64,000 nt of DNA from Rhypophila decipiens (GCA_033297075.1 MU858052.1:620001-684000); one strand, 5' to 3'; positions 9,867 through 26,462 are shown, counted from the stretch's first letter. Numbers and translations are program-made. The notes: generated by a model from the sequence alone, not told the origin.

Positions 9867-12018
9867 ATGCTCGGTTGTCGAGTCGCGCGACACGGCGGGC
9901 TACTCAACCCTCGAGGAGCAGCTCCGCTCACAAGACGATCGCCGAATTTGATACAGGCGCAAACACGAACATTGTTCACAAGACCAACTAAAACTCGTGC
10001 GATACAAGATCAGAGAAAGGACGCGTCTCAGAGGTTCTGGAAGTTATTAGCTCTCCAACGAGCTCCTTCGCGCCAATTGTCGGGCGCACCACTACCCCGA
10101 AACACATCAAGGCTGTTGAACTTTACCTACCGCACTGCCGCGTGGTTCGGGAGCTCGATCGTGTTTGTCGGAATAGGAGTGATAGGGTTCTTCCTGTACG
10201 ATGCCTCCACCTACAGCTCTCACGCCTACGATGGCGACCTTGCCGTCTCCGGCTTAGCACTCAACCCGCGACGGGGTGGTCCCAAGAACCTGCCCATCCT
10301 CGAAGTCTGCATCGACGACAATGATGACGAGGAGATGCGCAAGCAGCAAGACAAACCAAGACTGGTGATTCTCGGAGGGGGCTGGGGCGGTGTGGCTCTG
10401 CTGAAGGAGCTCAACCCAGACAACTACCATGTCACGGTCGTGTCGCCGACCAACTACTTCCTCTTCACGCCGATGCTTCCGTCGGCCACGGTGGGCACGC
10501 TGGAGCTCAAGTCCCTGGTGGAGCCCATCAGGAACATCATGCAGCGAGTCAGGGGCCATTTCGTGCGAGCGAGGGCCGAGGACGTCGACTTCTCGTCCAG
10601 ACTGGTCGAAGTCTCGCAGACGGACTGTAAAGGACAGGAAGTGCGCTTCTATATCCCGTACGACAAGCTTGTCGTTGCCGTGGGCTCCGTAACGAACCCG
10701 CACGGTGTCAAGGGGCTCGAGAACTGCCACTTCCTGAAGGACATTAACGATGCCCGTCAGATCCGGAACAAGGTGATCCAGAACCTGGAAATCGCCTGTC
10801 TACCCACTACCTCGGATGACGAGCGCAAGCGACTCTTGTCCTTTGTGATCAGTGGAGGTGGGCCCACAGGCGTCGAGTTCGCTGCCGAGCTGTATGATCT
10901 CCTAAACGAAGATCTAGCAGAGCACTTTCCCCGGCTGCTCCGGAACGAGATCTCAGTCCACTTGATTCAATCCCGGGACCACATCCTCAACACCTACGAC
11001 GCAGCCGTCTCCAAGTACGCCGAGGAGCGCTTCGCCCGTGACCAGGTAGAAGTCCTTACCAACTCGCGAGTCTCCGAAGTCCGCCCGGACTCGATAATCT
11101 TCACCCAAAAGGGCCCCAACGGAGAGATCATCAAAAAAGAACTGCCAATGGGCTTCTGTCTCTGGTCAACCGGCGTATCCCAACCGGAATTCTGCCAGCG
11201 TCTAGCCGCCAAACTAGGCGACGTCCAGACCAACCGCCACGCCCTCGAAACCGACACACATCTCCGTCTAAACGGCACGCCCCTAGGCGACGTCTACGCT
11301 ATCGGCGACTGCTCAACAGTCCAAAACAACGTAGCAGACCACATCATCTCCTTCCTCCGCAATCTAGCCTGGAAACACGGCAAAGACCCCGAGAACCTAG
11401 AACTCCACTTCACCGACTGGCGCAACGTCGCCGAACAAGTCAAAAAGCGCTTCCCCCAGGCAGTAGGCCATTTGAAGCGTCTGGATAAGCTCTTTGCCGA
11501 GTATGACAAGGACCAGAGCGGAACGCTGGATTTCGGCGAGCTGAGGGAGCTCCTCAAGCAGATCGACAACAAGCTGACGAGTCTGCCCGCTACCGCGCAG
11601 AGGGCCCACCAGCAGGGGCAGTACCTCGCGCACAAGTTTAACAAACTCGCGCGAGCGGCCCCTGGCCTGAGGGCGAATGAGATTCTGGAGGGGGACCTGG
11701 ATGCGGCGGTTTATAAGGCGTTTGAGTATAGACACTTGGGGAGTCTGGCGTATATTGGCAACTCTGCGGTTTTTGATTGGGGCCAGGGGTGGAGCTTGAC
11801 GGGCGGATTGTGGGCGGTTTATGCGTGGAGGAGTATTTATTTTGCGCAGAGTGTGAGTATGCGCACGAGGGTTATGATGGCTATGGATTGGTTCAAGAGG
11901 GGCATGTTTGGGCGTGGTGAGTCTTCTTTTTCCGCTCCGTATTCCTTTGATTTTGTTGTGGATGTGCTTGCTAACGTAATGTGAATACGAAAAAAAAACA
12001 GATTTGATGAGTTACTGA
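9867..12018 (+). CDS. NDE1: External alternative NAD(P)H:ubiquinone oxidoreductase with EF-hand (type II)
   Basis: Single-subunit, rotenone-insensitive enzyme that passes electrons from cytosolic NAD(P)H to ubiquinone at the outer face of the inner mitochondrial membrane. It has 688 aa in two exons, 9867..11916 and 12002..12018. The first 60 residues are arginine-rich (targeting). A hydrophobic segment follows near 90-115. Dinucleotide folds are at about 169 (VILGGGWGGVALL, FAD) and 329 (ISGGGPTGVEFAAEL, NAD(P)H). An EF-hand (DKDQSGTLDFGE) lies near 545, pointing to the Ca2+-regulated subclass (N. crassa NDE1-like; NADH or NADPH preference not decided). The 17-nt last exon (LMSY) restores the DLMSY-type end and follows a GCTAAC branch point and A-rich acceptor. 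The gene is convergent with NOP53. Confidence 0.94.
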
Positions 12019-12495
12019 TTCGACTTTGAGATGATGAGATCTCACCTCCTCTCTCACTTCCTAGATTGTGGCGAGATTCCTTTTAGACACTGGTTTGCTC
12101 GTAGGTTCTGGGTTGAAGTTTTAATTTTTCAGATATGCTACATACCATTACATCGGCCCCTTCAAGGCTTTTCTCCTTTTTCCTTTTGTTGATCAGAGCG
12201 AGCGTGTTGGTAGACCGTGTCGATGCCATCCAGCGTTTTTATTCAGGACGGGCATATTCGAATTGAGAAGTTTGCGGGTGCACTGAACAGTTATATCTAA
12301 CATCATGTACGATAGAACCAATGAATCATAGCGGGTGTTGAGTTTCCTCGGTTGGGCAACATGGACATATTCATCAAGCCTTCATGATATTTCCAATGCA
12401 AAGATGAAAGCAAATGAAACGTGACATGTATATATAAATAACCCCCGCGTGAAATCGCATCATAATTACAGCACCCTTGATGGTGATATAAAAGT
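12019..12495. other. Convergent 3' region between NDE1 and NOP53
   Basis: 477 bp downstream of both genes, T-rich on the left and A/T-rich on the right. It must hold both 3' UTRs and polyadenylation signals. Nothing else is seen. Confidence 0.6.
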
Positions 12496-13884
12496 CTAAT
12501 CCAGCACAAAGTCCTTGTAGGACCACTTCTCCGTGATCTTGCCCTTGGCTTGTTTCTTGAACGGAATCTTCCTCCGGCTCTCGAGCTTTCCCCTGACAAG
12601 CATGTTGCGGAACCGGTCCTTGAGCAGGTTCCCCTCGGGCTTGAGACGTCTGAGCGACTCCTCCAGCTCGTCGGGGAGCACAATCTCGAGGTCCTTCTCG
12701 GGCAATCTAAACTTGCCGAGCTGTCTCCTGCGCAGGACCTCGTCGTCCCCTTCGCTGTCGTCGCTCATCTCGATCTTGGCAACCTCCATAGCCTTTTCCT
12801 TCTGGTACACCTCCTCTGCGAGCTCGCTGATCTTCTCGAGCTGTTGGCGCTTCTTCTTCATCGCCGCCTCGTGCTTGGCCAGACGCTCGGCTTCTTTACG
12901 GCGCTTGATTTTGTTCCTCTGTGCCTGTGTCTTGCGCTCCTTCTTCTTTTTGGAGATGGCACCAGCGACTAGTTCTTCACCACCGCTCTCGATGCCCTCC
13001 CAGGCAGACTCTTCCTCCCATTCTGACAGGTCTTTCCTTGCCTCGGCTGCTTCGGCTTCGGCGGCGGATTTGGCGGCTGCTATTTGTCGGAGCCGCTCGG
13101 CTTCGAGCTCGGCGAGGCGTTTCTTTTCTTCCTCAACTACTTGGTTGCTTACTTCCTCTAGGCGGTCTCTGTAGTCGTTGAATTCGGGGTTGTAGCTGTA
13201 CCCGCCGCTGGGCTTGGGCACGGCGGGAACGGGTTTCCCGTTGGCCGAGAGCGAGATGGGTTGTTGCCTGAGGGTGTTGGGAACCTTTGCTTTGTCGACT
13301 TTGGGGAGGAAGGGCAGCTTCTCGGTGACTTCTTTCTGTGGGTCAGGGGCATCCCAGACGTCGTAGGTTGCGTCGGTGACTGTTACTGTTGTCTCGTGCT
13401 GTCCGTCGGCTACCTTTCGAAGGCGTACGAGTTCTTTCTGGGTCACGTATTGGGTGCGTTGTCTCTTGACGGGGAGGACCCCGTCTGTGGTCTTGTCGCC
13501 TGGTCGTTTGCGGAGAGAGACGGCGGGAACGGCCGACCGCGCTGCGATGATCTCGTCTGCTTTGAGTTTCTTGGTGAGGGCCTTGGGTAGCTTCTTGGTG
13601 ATGTTCGAGTCGCCTTTCACATCGATTGCGAAGAGGTCTTCTGAGGCCTTCTCGCCAATTTTTTCACTGGGAGAGTGTTAGATTGCTTATTTCCCGCTGG
13701 ATCCAAGGTTGAGGTAGGCAGGTATTTACCCATGCAGAATGATTTCGTCGTTCAATTCGTCGAGACCCTTCTCAACATCGGTGACATCGACATTTTTGCG
13801 CCATGCCTTTTTCCCCTTTCTCGATGATTGCTTGTATTGCGCGGGACCGTTCGGGTTGCCCGAAGGGGCTTTTAAGACAGGCAT
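12496..13884 (-). CDS. NOP53: Ribosome biogenesis protein NOP53 (PICT1/GLTSCR2 family)
   Basis: Nucleolar factor of late 60S assembly; in yeast it recruits Mtr4/exosome for ITS2 processing. It has 441 aa in two exons, 13884..13730 and 13666..12496. It begins MPVLKAPSGNPNGPAQYKQ with basic SRKGKKAWRKN, then the conserved ...DLFAIDVKGD region with many Lys/Arg, a long charged coiled coil (about 185-330: EEEKKRLAELEAERL, KKKERKTQAQRNKIKRRKEAE) and the C-terminal family signature (LPDELEESLRRLKPEGNLLKDRF, then KRKI/KYKEKWSYKDF-like GKITEKWSYKDFVLD). The single intron keeps frame. It is divergent from YPT6. Confidence 0.92.
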
Positions 13885-15498
<1,614 letters not shown>

Positions 15499-16449
15499 AG
15501 GGATGTGGGTGGGTGGGTGGCAGGAAGTTTGAAATTTACGAATGAAAATTGTGGTTTGTATGGATCCTCCTGTTTTAAATCTTTACGGAGCAAAGATGGT
15601 GGGCTTTGTTCGGCATAGCGGGTTTTGGCAGGTGTGTTGGTTCTCTCGCATTAGCGCTAGATTATGGGAACAGTAATGTCAATTGTATTTCTATCTATCC
15701 CGGGTTGCCAGAATTTGTTGGTCAAGCAGCCGCTGCTTAATTCCTTGGCATGGGGTAGTCACAGTCGTGGTTCTCTTTCTCGCTTCGAATACTAGACACC
15801 TAGCCATTCTGACTTTTTCAACAGTTATCCTGCTGCCTGTGGCTGATGGCTCTCCGTGACATCTCTTCACTGATGCTGTGTAATGGTGGCATTGCGGTTC
15901 TTGCCATCAGGAGGATCATGGACGGTTCGATTTCCCGGATACATATTCTTTACTCGGTTAACCATTTTCCTTGTTGCTTTTCTTTGTTGTATTACATAGA
16001 AAGCATTCAACCTACGTGTAGATAGATAGATCTATAATGTTATCAGGACCTGCTTACATCGTGTGTGCACAGAACTTTCATTAAAACTAGTTGTAATTTG
16101 CTGCTGTATCAACTCTCTTATGATAAAACTGTGATGTGATCTTGATCTCGTGTACTTCTTTAGGCTCTCTCTATAGTGAGGTATCTAACTCGTCGCAACC
16201 GTACCAACCTGCCTCGTGCTTGAGAGGCAGAAATGAAATCCAAAGTAGGTATACGAGTACAGCAATAGACTTTCAGATTATTCCACCCAGCTGATGAAAT
16301 CTGAACCTTAACTATCTCGCGTGGTTAAACTCCACACGGCAAACCTTGCACACATTCAAAATCCTCAGCATTATAAATACTCCAAGGTCTTCTTCCATTT
16401 CTTGATCTCCTTCAGCATCGTGTGAGTACATCCATGAAAGTGTGACAAG

Positions 16450-16648
16450 TTGGACGATGAAGACGTTGTAAAGAGTCTGATAGGGACCGGTTAGGTGGGC
16501 TTTACAGCACTCGAGCTTGATCTAACCGCGCAGACGCTTTTGTTATGTCCAAGTCCGTTGAGGACGTCTGGGGGTTCCCTGTGTGGGTAAATCAAGGAAA
16601 AGTCGTAACAAGGAAAGGTTGGACGATGAAGACTTTATGTCCAAGTCC
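16450..16648 (+). repeat. Degenerate direct duplication with an interrupted first copy
   Basis: TTGGACGATGAAGAC at 16450..16464 recurs at 16619..16633. TTATGTCCAAGTCC at 16543..16556 recurs at 16635..16648. The two blocks are adjacent in copy 2 but 78 nt apart in copy 1. Both are followed by G-rich CTGGGGG sequence. Confidence 0.7.
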
Positions 16649-17069
16649 ATGGGGGCTCTGGGGGCTTTTTCATATCATTCGTTCACGGGGGGTAAACATC
16701 GAGGCAGGCGATGTTGGGACATGAAGACTAGCGGACAGGTTGAAAGTGACTCCCCTCTGGATTAAGCTACGTCTATGTTCTTGTTCACGTCGGGGGCAAA
16801 ACAGCAAGACATACCTACAGCGTACATTCGTGGAAGCGGCCAGATTTCTTGATGTACATACTGTGGATAGTGTACTGCTGAGACCGAACCGGGGGATGAC
16901 CGATCGAGGGAATACTGGGCGAGCGAGCTGAGGGAGGAGCCGACATTGACACTATTGGAACCGCTTATGGATGAGGTTCACATATTCAGTCAGCCGCCCA
17001 GTCCAAGTTACCACGGGAATTGTTGGACGATGATGAAGAGCTTCCTTTGCTGGGATTGTCAGCTTTGTT

Positions 17070-17091
17070 CTTCCTGGGTTATTCCAGGAAG
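17070..17091. other. Perfect 8-bp inverted repeat (hairpin)
   Basis: CTTCCTGG, a six-base loop (GTTATT), then CCAGGAAG. No poly-T run or gene end is adjacent. Function is unknown and it may be chance. Confidence 0.4.
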
Positions 17092-18034
17092 CAAGGCAGA
17101 TCCTGGCTTAGGGAGCAGGAAACTGAGTCCCCTGTATAATCTTCATCTTGTTTTGCTTTGTCTTGTTAGTTATGGATTTGGCTTGTGTGTCTTTCCCTTG
17201 TTGTTTCGATTTTAACACCCAGAGAAGTTGTGGTTATGGTCCTGTGGTGTATATTGTTTAGCTGATGTGGTCAGTTCTTTGCTTTCACTGGCCAAGTGGC
17301 CTCCTCAATAGTAAATATACAATCAGACACAGTACCATAGCCTGCGAGCCCTCGTATCACACCTCAATAGTTGTATGTAGTTAATATAGAGAAATGAGAG
17401 ATGGTTACTATTAAAGCAATCCGAGGTGTAGGGTGGGAGGTGGACCATTCCATTCCCGCTCAAGGGGTCTGGTATCAGACATAAGCAGCAGAGGGTCAGG
17501 ATGACCACAACTCCTTGTTTCTTGCCTTGGGACGGAGTAACAGAAAAAGAACGTGAACTTGAAATTCGATTGTGACTGTCCATCACCATTTGCAGACAGC
17601 ACTCAATGGCATGTCGGCATGTTGGAGTAAGATATAATGTATGCAACACGCACAATATATTGCAGCTAAATTGACAACAGTCAAGGTGGTCCCATTTTTG
17701 CCCCAAAATCTACCAAACGCCAATTCGCCAGTACCTAAACCAGAATACTTCTTTTCGGTGTGAAACGCCAAAGGACAGGACCATTATAATAACGACAATG
17801 TCTTGTTGCGGTCCCTGTCTAGCCGAGACCTCTCCATGGTTTCGGCAAAGGGGAGCCTAGAGCAAGCTCCCAATAGTGATGTGGGATGTTCCATCCTCGC
17901 TTCGCGGCTCGTCTCTTTATTCCTTGTTGGTGAGCCGCTTCCAAACTCAGGAAACAGCCAGATCCTAAGAGAGTGGTCAAGATCTCAGCAAGAGAAACCG
18001 CTTGCTAGTCCAACTGAAGCACCAGACGTTCGGC

Positions 18035-18802
18035 TCAGTCGGTGTCCATTCCATCGTCGTCGTCGTCATCGTCGTCATCCTGATCCTCGTCCATATATCC
18101 ACCCACCCGCTCGCTAATCTCCTCAACACCGCCATCAGTCCTGACACGGAGCCTCTTGACCTCGGCACCGAAAGCCTTGGATTTCTTGCTGGTGCGGAGG
18201 TTCTCGAGCTCCTGCCTCTCCAATTCCGCCACATCGAGACCCTGTTCAGCTGCCAGCTCGGCCAGCCTCCTCTTCTCGGTACCACGGAGTCTGGGAAGCA
18301 GATGCTCGTTGTTGGCGACCAATTTCCGTGCGGAGGCGAGCTCGCGGGCGCGCTTGCCGGCCATGCGCTTCTTGTAGAAGACCCTCTCGCGGCGGGCGCG
18401 GATCTCGCTGATGCGCTCCATGGCCTTGAGCGTCTTCTGGATGAGCTCGCGATTGTAGCGCACGGGAACGTTGCGACGGGCGGCGAACTGCAGGGTGCTG
18501 TCGACGACCATCTCCTTGCCGGCGTTCTTGCGGTAGGCCTTGGTCCATTTGAGTTTGCGCGGGTTACGCTTCATCTTGAAGTTCTTGTGACATTTTGAGC
18601 GGCAGAATCTGAAGGATTTGCCTGAGGGGGGTTGGACAGGTTAGTTCAATCGTGCGATTTTTGGTGTGATATTTGGGGTACAACGAAGCGGCGAGATGGT
18701 TTGTCCTTTGCTTGGTGCAGACTTACCGTCGTTTCTGTTGAATGTAATGCCCTTGCTTGGCCACGCTGGCCTTCCGCAAAAGAAACAAGAATCAACACGC
18801 AT
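18035..18802 (-). CDS. RLP24: Ribosome biogenesis protein RLP24 (L24e-like)
   Basis: Placeholder for ribosomal protein L24e on pre-60S particles; in yeast it recruits and activates the AAA ATPase Drg1. It has 220 aa in two exons, 18802..18727 and 18621..18035. The N-terminal L24e zinc ribbon is visible ([20 protein letters not shown]... [24 protein letters not shown]), with the four cysteines split by the intron. The long basic helical region ([20 protein letters not shown]) and a C-terminal run of nine aspartates distinguish it from the shorter ribosomal RPL24. The single intron keeps frame. Confidence 0.93.
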
Positions 18803-19769
18803 TGTGAATGTTGTGTGTAAAGATTGGTCGACCCTGGGAGATTCTTGTCGTCGGCGGGCCTGTTCGAGATTAGGAGGTACACCAAGATCTCGAGGCGGTC
18901 GCTGGATTTGGTTGCGAAAAAAAATCGATAGAGAAAAAAAGGTGGGGATGGGGGGCTTATCTTAGCGTGATGTGGTTTATCGGACGGTCTTGGCATCCAC
19001 ATTTCTGGTCCCTGACCGACCCACTCTGTCAAACGGCCATCGGGGTACGTACCACTTACACGGCATCTCTTCGGCTCTGTCAACGTTAAGCTCATAACGT
19101 CCTCTGCACCACAACGTGTGCGTTTGCCATCATGACCCAACATTCACCTAGGAACTCAATTCTTTGATCCGATGTCCTTGCATGTAGCTACTAACCCCCG
19201 ATGGCCAAAGGCCCGGCATGCTGTCGAACAGCGGCAATTACATGGCAACCAAGGAGTGTTGACTCAGGCCTGATATCCTAGGACTTTGACTACTTTTACA
19301 GATTAGTCGATGCCGTATCGACACTAAACTTGGAATACTTAGCCGCATATCCCAGTTATTCTCAAAATATTAATGGTAAGCATGGTAGAGGCATCCTGAA
19401 CCCGTTGCGAGTGATTTTGCTCTTGATTAGAAACGCTAAGTTTGGGTGGAAAAATGACAAAACAAGATCAGCGTCAGACAGTAGTTCTAATACTAGGATG
19501 AATCATCATATAAAATTGTGTCATTGCCGAATTTAACTTTGGGATGACTGCGTCGGCGAGAGAGTCAATATACACTTTTTGTTCAATTTGACCTTTTAAA
19601 TCCCAAACCTTCAACAGAGAGAAGCAGGTATTTAAAGCCAGGAAAATCCAAGGTTGATCATCATCTCATCCATCACCCACCTGTCCTACTTTGGCACCAC
19701 CAGTTTTCGAAGCACAGCTATACATACTGACCGACCGACCGACTCAACCCCAATCAACCAAGAAGAGCC
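18803..19769. other. Intergenic: RLP24 promoter and upstream region of the broken gene
   Basis: No gene supported. The part 19300..19650 is AT-rich. A TATTTAAA element at about 19629..19636 lies some 135 bp before the ATG of the broken gene and could be its TATA box. Confidence 0.55.
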
Positions 19770-20730
19770 ATGGCCGAAATTCACAGCATGGACGAAATCA
19801 AGGAAACAACAAAATGGCTCCAGGAACTGCTACAGAAGGAGAGAGCCAGCGATATCATGAGCCGGTCGACCGAGGCACGAATCGAGCATATGGTGAAGAT
19901 ATATACCGAAATCGTTGAAACGGGGTTGAAGCGCGTCTGAGAAGACGTCAATCTTCGCTTGGAGAGTGATGAAAAGTACTACAAGCAACGTATGAAGCTA
20001 GAAGCTATGGTAAAGGAGGCTTGGTATCTGAGATACGGGGAGTATTTTGCCAGGGCTGCCAATGAGCTCCCGGAACGAGCTACTACACTCGACAGAGATG
20101 CCGTAGAGGCAGCAGAGGAAGCTGAGAGGTGGGCAATTTTCGCGGGAGGACCAGACCCAAACACCATTCGTCAAGCAGCAGAAGCTTCACCCGAAGATGA
20201 GGATGCCGCCATGAAGACCTTTTCTCGAAGCCCCGTGGGAACTTATCCACAACATAATCCAGATAGAACACGACAGGAGGGACACACCAAGAGCAGCGGA
20301 TGTCCCAGCACCTGCAACACCAATGCTTGATCTAGTTGAGAAGCTCAGTGATATGACTGCGGGTTTCAACTACACAACCGTCTATGCAACCATCGAGTTT
20401 TACGTCACCTACGATGATGATGCCCTTTCCCCCATGGACAAGTTTACTTGGACGGCAGATCTTTGTGGGATATCTTCAAAGATGGTCAAGGACTATACCG
20501 ACTTGATATTAGAGACGTGCATTACTTCTAGGGAACGGGAGGATGCTAGGAAGTGTATAAGGGTATGTATGGGCAGGTATTTCGAGACTTTTCGGATTCG
20601 GGGGAAGCAGGCCAGGTGCGCTCCTTGGCCAGTGGCGATGAGCGCAAATGGGGAGTGGACATGTGTGCGAGGTACTGGTGGAGTTTTGATTGTGGACGGT
20701 AAGCAGTTCTCCCTGGATGAGGAGTGTTAA
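19770..20730 (+). pseudogene. Broken gene for an unrecognised protein of about 319 aa (one in-frame stop, one frameshift)
   Basis: Reading starts at ATG 19770 (MAEIHSMDEIKETTKWLQELL). After 56 codons it meets TGA at 19938..19940. The same frame then continues as EDVNLRLESDEKYYKQRM and a helical region up to about 20220. From there only the frame displaced by one base makes sense (EAPWELIHNIIQIEHD, then MLDLVEKLSDMTAGFNYTT), running to TAA at 20728..20730. Removing one T from the TTTT run at about 20220..20223 would join the frames. The total length of 961 nt equals 320 codons plus one base, which fits. No GT-AG intron of normal size explains either break. The predicted protein is helical, acidic and soluble, without a domain I recognise. 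A gene recently lost or a pair of sequencing errors are both possible. Confidence 0.7.
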
Positions 20731-21405
20731 ACTGATGAAGGCGGTGAAGTGGAGGGAGAGGAAGCTTAATGGTCTGCTGGTGGCGGACTACTGGTTATGG
20801 TTGATTACGACGAGGAGATCCCCTTGATTCAGTAGACGCATATCACAAGTACGCAGAGGCCTTATGTAGAATAGTTGTACGCCTCTCAATATGCCTTCAT
20901 AGGCCTTGTAACCTGCTCCCCCAAAATATGTTTTGTCCATCTTTATGTCTATGAGAGATATATTGTCTGTGTATCATTTGCCGTACGTAGGCGTATCTCA
21001 TTCATTTGGCACCCATTTTTCTGACCCAGTTGGTACCCTCGATGTTCCGAATTTCGGGGACAGTCTGAATTCGACATTTAAAGGCTATAGAAGCTTCGGA
21101 CAGTCTCTCTTAGCATTGAGCCCCTTAAGAGAGGGGAACTCTATGAACTAACGACATTATCTCTCCGTTACCAACCTATCCAGAGCATTAATTGAAACAA
21201 GAATGGAAAGAAAAGGATCATGACAGCAACATACGGAATCGAGTTAATATCTCAAAGGCAAGCAAAAGTTGAGCTCATGCCTCCTCCCCAACCAGGTACC
21301 ACCCACCGTAACCAACTAACTCGGAAAAACTCATATCAAAGCCAAACAATACGAGACTTCTTCTACCAACCATCCAAGTAAGTACCTACCACGTTAAAGA
21401 AAGAC
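20731..21405. other. Convergent intergenic region
   Basis: Lies between the 3' ends of the broken gene and the catalase-related gene. AT-richer spacer; nothing further seen. Confidence 0.5.
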
Positions 21406-22398
21406 CTAAGCAGCCCTTCTCTCCCGTCCACTAAGCAAATACACGCCCGCCCTGAGATCCAAAAGTGGATCATCACTCGCCTCTACCCCGTCGACCCTTG
21501 GGATCGGGTCAAAGATGATATTCTTGGCCAAGGCTTCGCTCTCCTCGTGATCGAGCACTTTATCCAGCTTTATCAGTCCTAATTCCACCACAGGTCGAGA
21601 ATCAGGCCATTTGTACGTGTTGTCGTTTGTGATGTCCCCGGCGGACAGGTCGGCTATTTGAGCTACGAGTTTGAACTCGATTGGAGTCTTCTCGCCTAGG
21701 TTGGAGAAGAGATAGTCTCCGGGTTGAGATTGGATCTGGTCTTCAGAAAGGTAAGAAGTCCCTTTTACAGGGACGATTCGGTAGCGAATAAATGTTGTTT
21801 TGGAACCATTGACAAGTTTAAAGGCATTGACCCCAAAGAATATCTCCCTGTCAAAAGAAACGGGAAAGGGCTTGGGCGTTTGGACAAATGTCAGTGCGTG
21901 GGGATGAGAAGCAACGTGTTCGGCGATCTGGCCGTCTCTGACTGCGGAAAAGAAGGCGAGAGTTTCTTCGGGTGTGGCGGCGGGAAAGGCGTCGACTGCG
22001 TGGGTGATTATGTCTGTGTGTTTTCTATGCCCGTTCTCAGGGGAGGGGGGCAGGTGGAAGCGGATGGCGAAACCGCGGGGTTGGCCATTTGCGTCGTTGT
22101 CGGGGAGGTTCGGGATTCCGGTTGAGGAGGAGAAGCGTGCTGTGATTTGGGTCGAGGGTTGATTGAAGTGTGGTGCTGAGGATAGGGTTCCTGCCGATGG
22201 GGTGGGCGTGAAGGTTCCTGTTAGGACGGCGCCTTTTGCGTGGGCTTTTTGAAGCGTGGGAGGTTAGTATAGGGAAACGGGGGGCAGATTTGTTTACTTA
22301 CCTGGACGAAAGCCGGGGTGGGAGCCAAAGATGCCCTTGAAAGCGTCGAGAATGGACTGGCTGGTCTCGACCACCTTGGAATCTTCTGGGAGAGGCAT
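21406..22398 (-). CDS. Catalase-related heme peroxidase (short, SrpA-like)
   Basis: 311 aa in two exons, 22398..22302 and 22244..21406. The intron has a perfect TACTAAC branch point. The protein is far shorter than a classical catalase (about 480-750 aa) and matches the catalase-related peroxidase subfamily in layout: GSHPGFRPAHAKG with the distal histidine, LTGTFTPT, PRGFAIRFHLP, THAVDAFPAATPEETLAFF, FFGVNAFKLVNGS and YLFSNLGEKTP. Other than the initiator it has almost no methionine, so no start-like codon lies upstream within exon 2. No signal peptide or peroxisomal SKL ending (it ends GRERRAA). Likely removes peroxides; substrate not determined. Confidence 0.85.
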
Positions 22399-23452
22399 GA
22401 TGAAATGAGTGCAGATAAAAGCAAAAGATGGGCTACTTGTTGTTAAAGAGGGTAGGTATTTCTAGGTTGTTTTGAACAAAAGATGACAGACAATGCTCTC
22501 TTAATAGTATAGTTGAGCTACAGACCAAATATCAAGATGAGAAACACAAAGACAACACAAGTCGTGGGAACCCCCAGCTATATACCCATCCGAAAACGAC
22601 ATCATCCTTCTTTCCTTCACCTTCAAGGGTCCAGAGCTCTGAGCGTCATTCCCCCATAGCTGTCTCAAACAGGAAGGAGTAACTCTTGGCAGATGTGGGC
22701 TTTGTTGGTGACTCGGGAAGAGTAATCCATCCATCGAATCGCATAACGTACCGCTGATGCATAAGGATCCCTTATTTATAATCGTCCGCATGCAGACGAC
22801 GCCATGTCTTTGGTTGTGAGGGGGGGTTGATTCCCAATCTGAGATCAGTTTTATATCCCGGCCGTATGGTAACATGTACAACACCTCCAATTGGATATCA
22901 GTACATCACGAAATTTGGGTGCTGACTGAGATGATACATGCCGCCATCAAAGCAACCTGAGTAATCGCCGGCTCATGAGGTAACTGACCTACGGTTTGTG
23001 TACTTATCACTTATTTGCATCTTCGGATTGAGCCAGGATGTTCAGGACATGGTTACATTTACCAACTGTGTAGAAAGGAATGATACTCCAAGTCTTCATG
23101 GTCCATAAATGCAGAGTCCCGGTCCCTTGGGCCGCGTTGTCGAGATTCTAGGCCTTTGTTGAAAAGTCTTGGATCACTAATCCTTCAGTTATTGACTACC
23201 TTCGAATGCCCCTGTTCAAAACCAGTCTAAACAGCGGTGATATCCCAACAGGTATACTAAATCCATATAAACCACTCAAAACTGAGAAATGCAAGCTATG
23301 ATTCCCTATACAGACAGACATACCATTTTACCCAACTCCAGACACCTGTGCTGGAGCAAGTCCATACCTTATATACATACCTTTCCATCTCATCATTGTG
23401 ATAAAAGAAACAAGAACAGAAATCATGCAATGTACCATATCGAGCCCCCAGA
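22399..23452. other. Intergenic: catalase-related promoter and MCM6 3' flank
   Basis: About 1.05 kb with no convincing gene. A 129-codon open frame on the minus strand (22501..22890) looks unlike a protein. Confidence 0.55.

Positions 23453-26462
<3,010 letters not shown>

Larger units (their letters stand above)
15499..18034. other. Long gene-free interval between YPT6 and RLP24
   Basis: 2.5 kb with no frame that looks like a protein. It contains degenerate direct repeats (16450..16648, with a weak third block near 17022..17041), a 16-nt match to the 3' end of 18S rRNA (16598..16613) and a small perfect hairpin (17070..17091). The rest is ordinary AT-richer spacer. Confidence 0.6.

Noticed and set aside
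12533..13174. 213-codon plus-strand open frame antisense to NOP53
   Set aside because: It is the Ser/Leu-rich shadow of a Lys/Glu-rich coding region.
16583..16765. 60-codon open frame starting MGKSRKSRNKERLDDED
   Set aside because: Its open region overlaps the degenerate duplication; short and without support.
18002..18598. 198-codon plus-strand open frame antisense to RLP24
   Set aside because: Shadow of the highly conserved RLP24 coding region; its sequence is repetitive and hydrophobic.
19770..20730. Stop-codon readthrough or recoded TGA in the broken gene
   Set aside because: It would not explain the frameshift, and no special context was seen around the TGA.
22501..22890. 129-codon open frame on the minus strand
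   Set aside because: Composition unlike a protein, no conserved motif, and it lies in a spacer between two genes.
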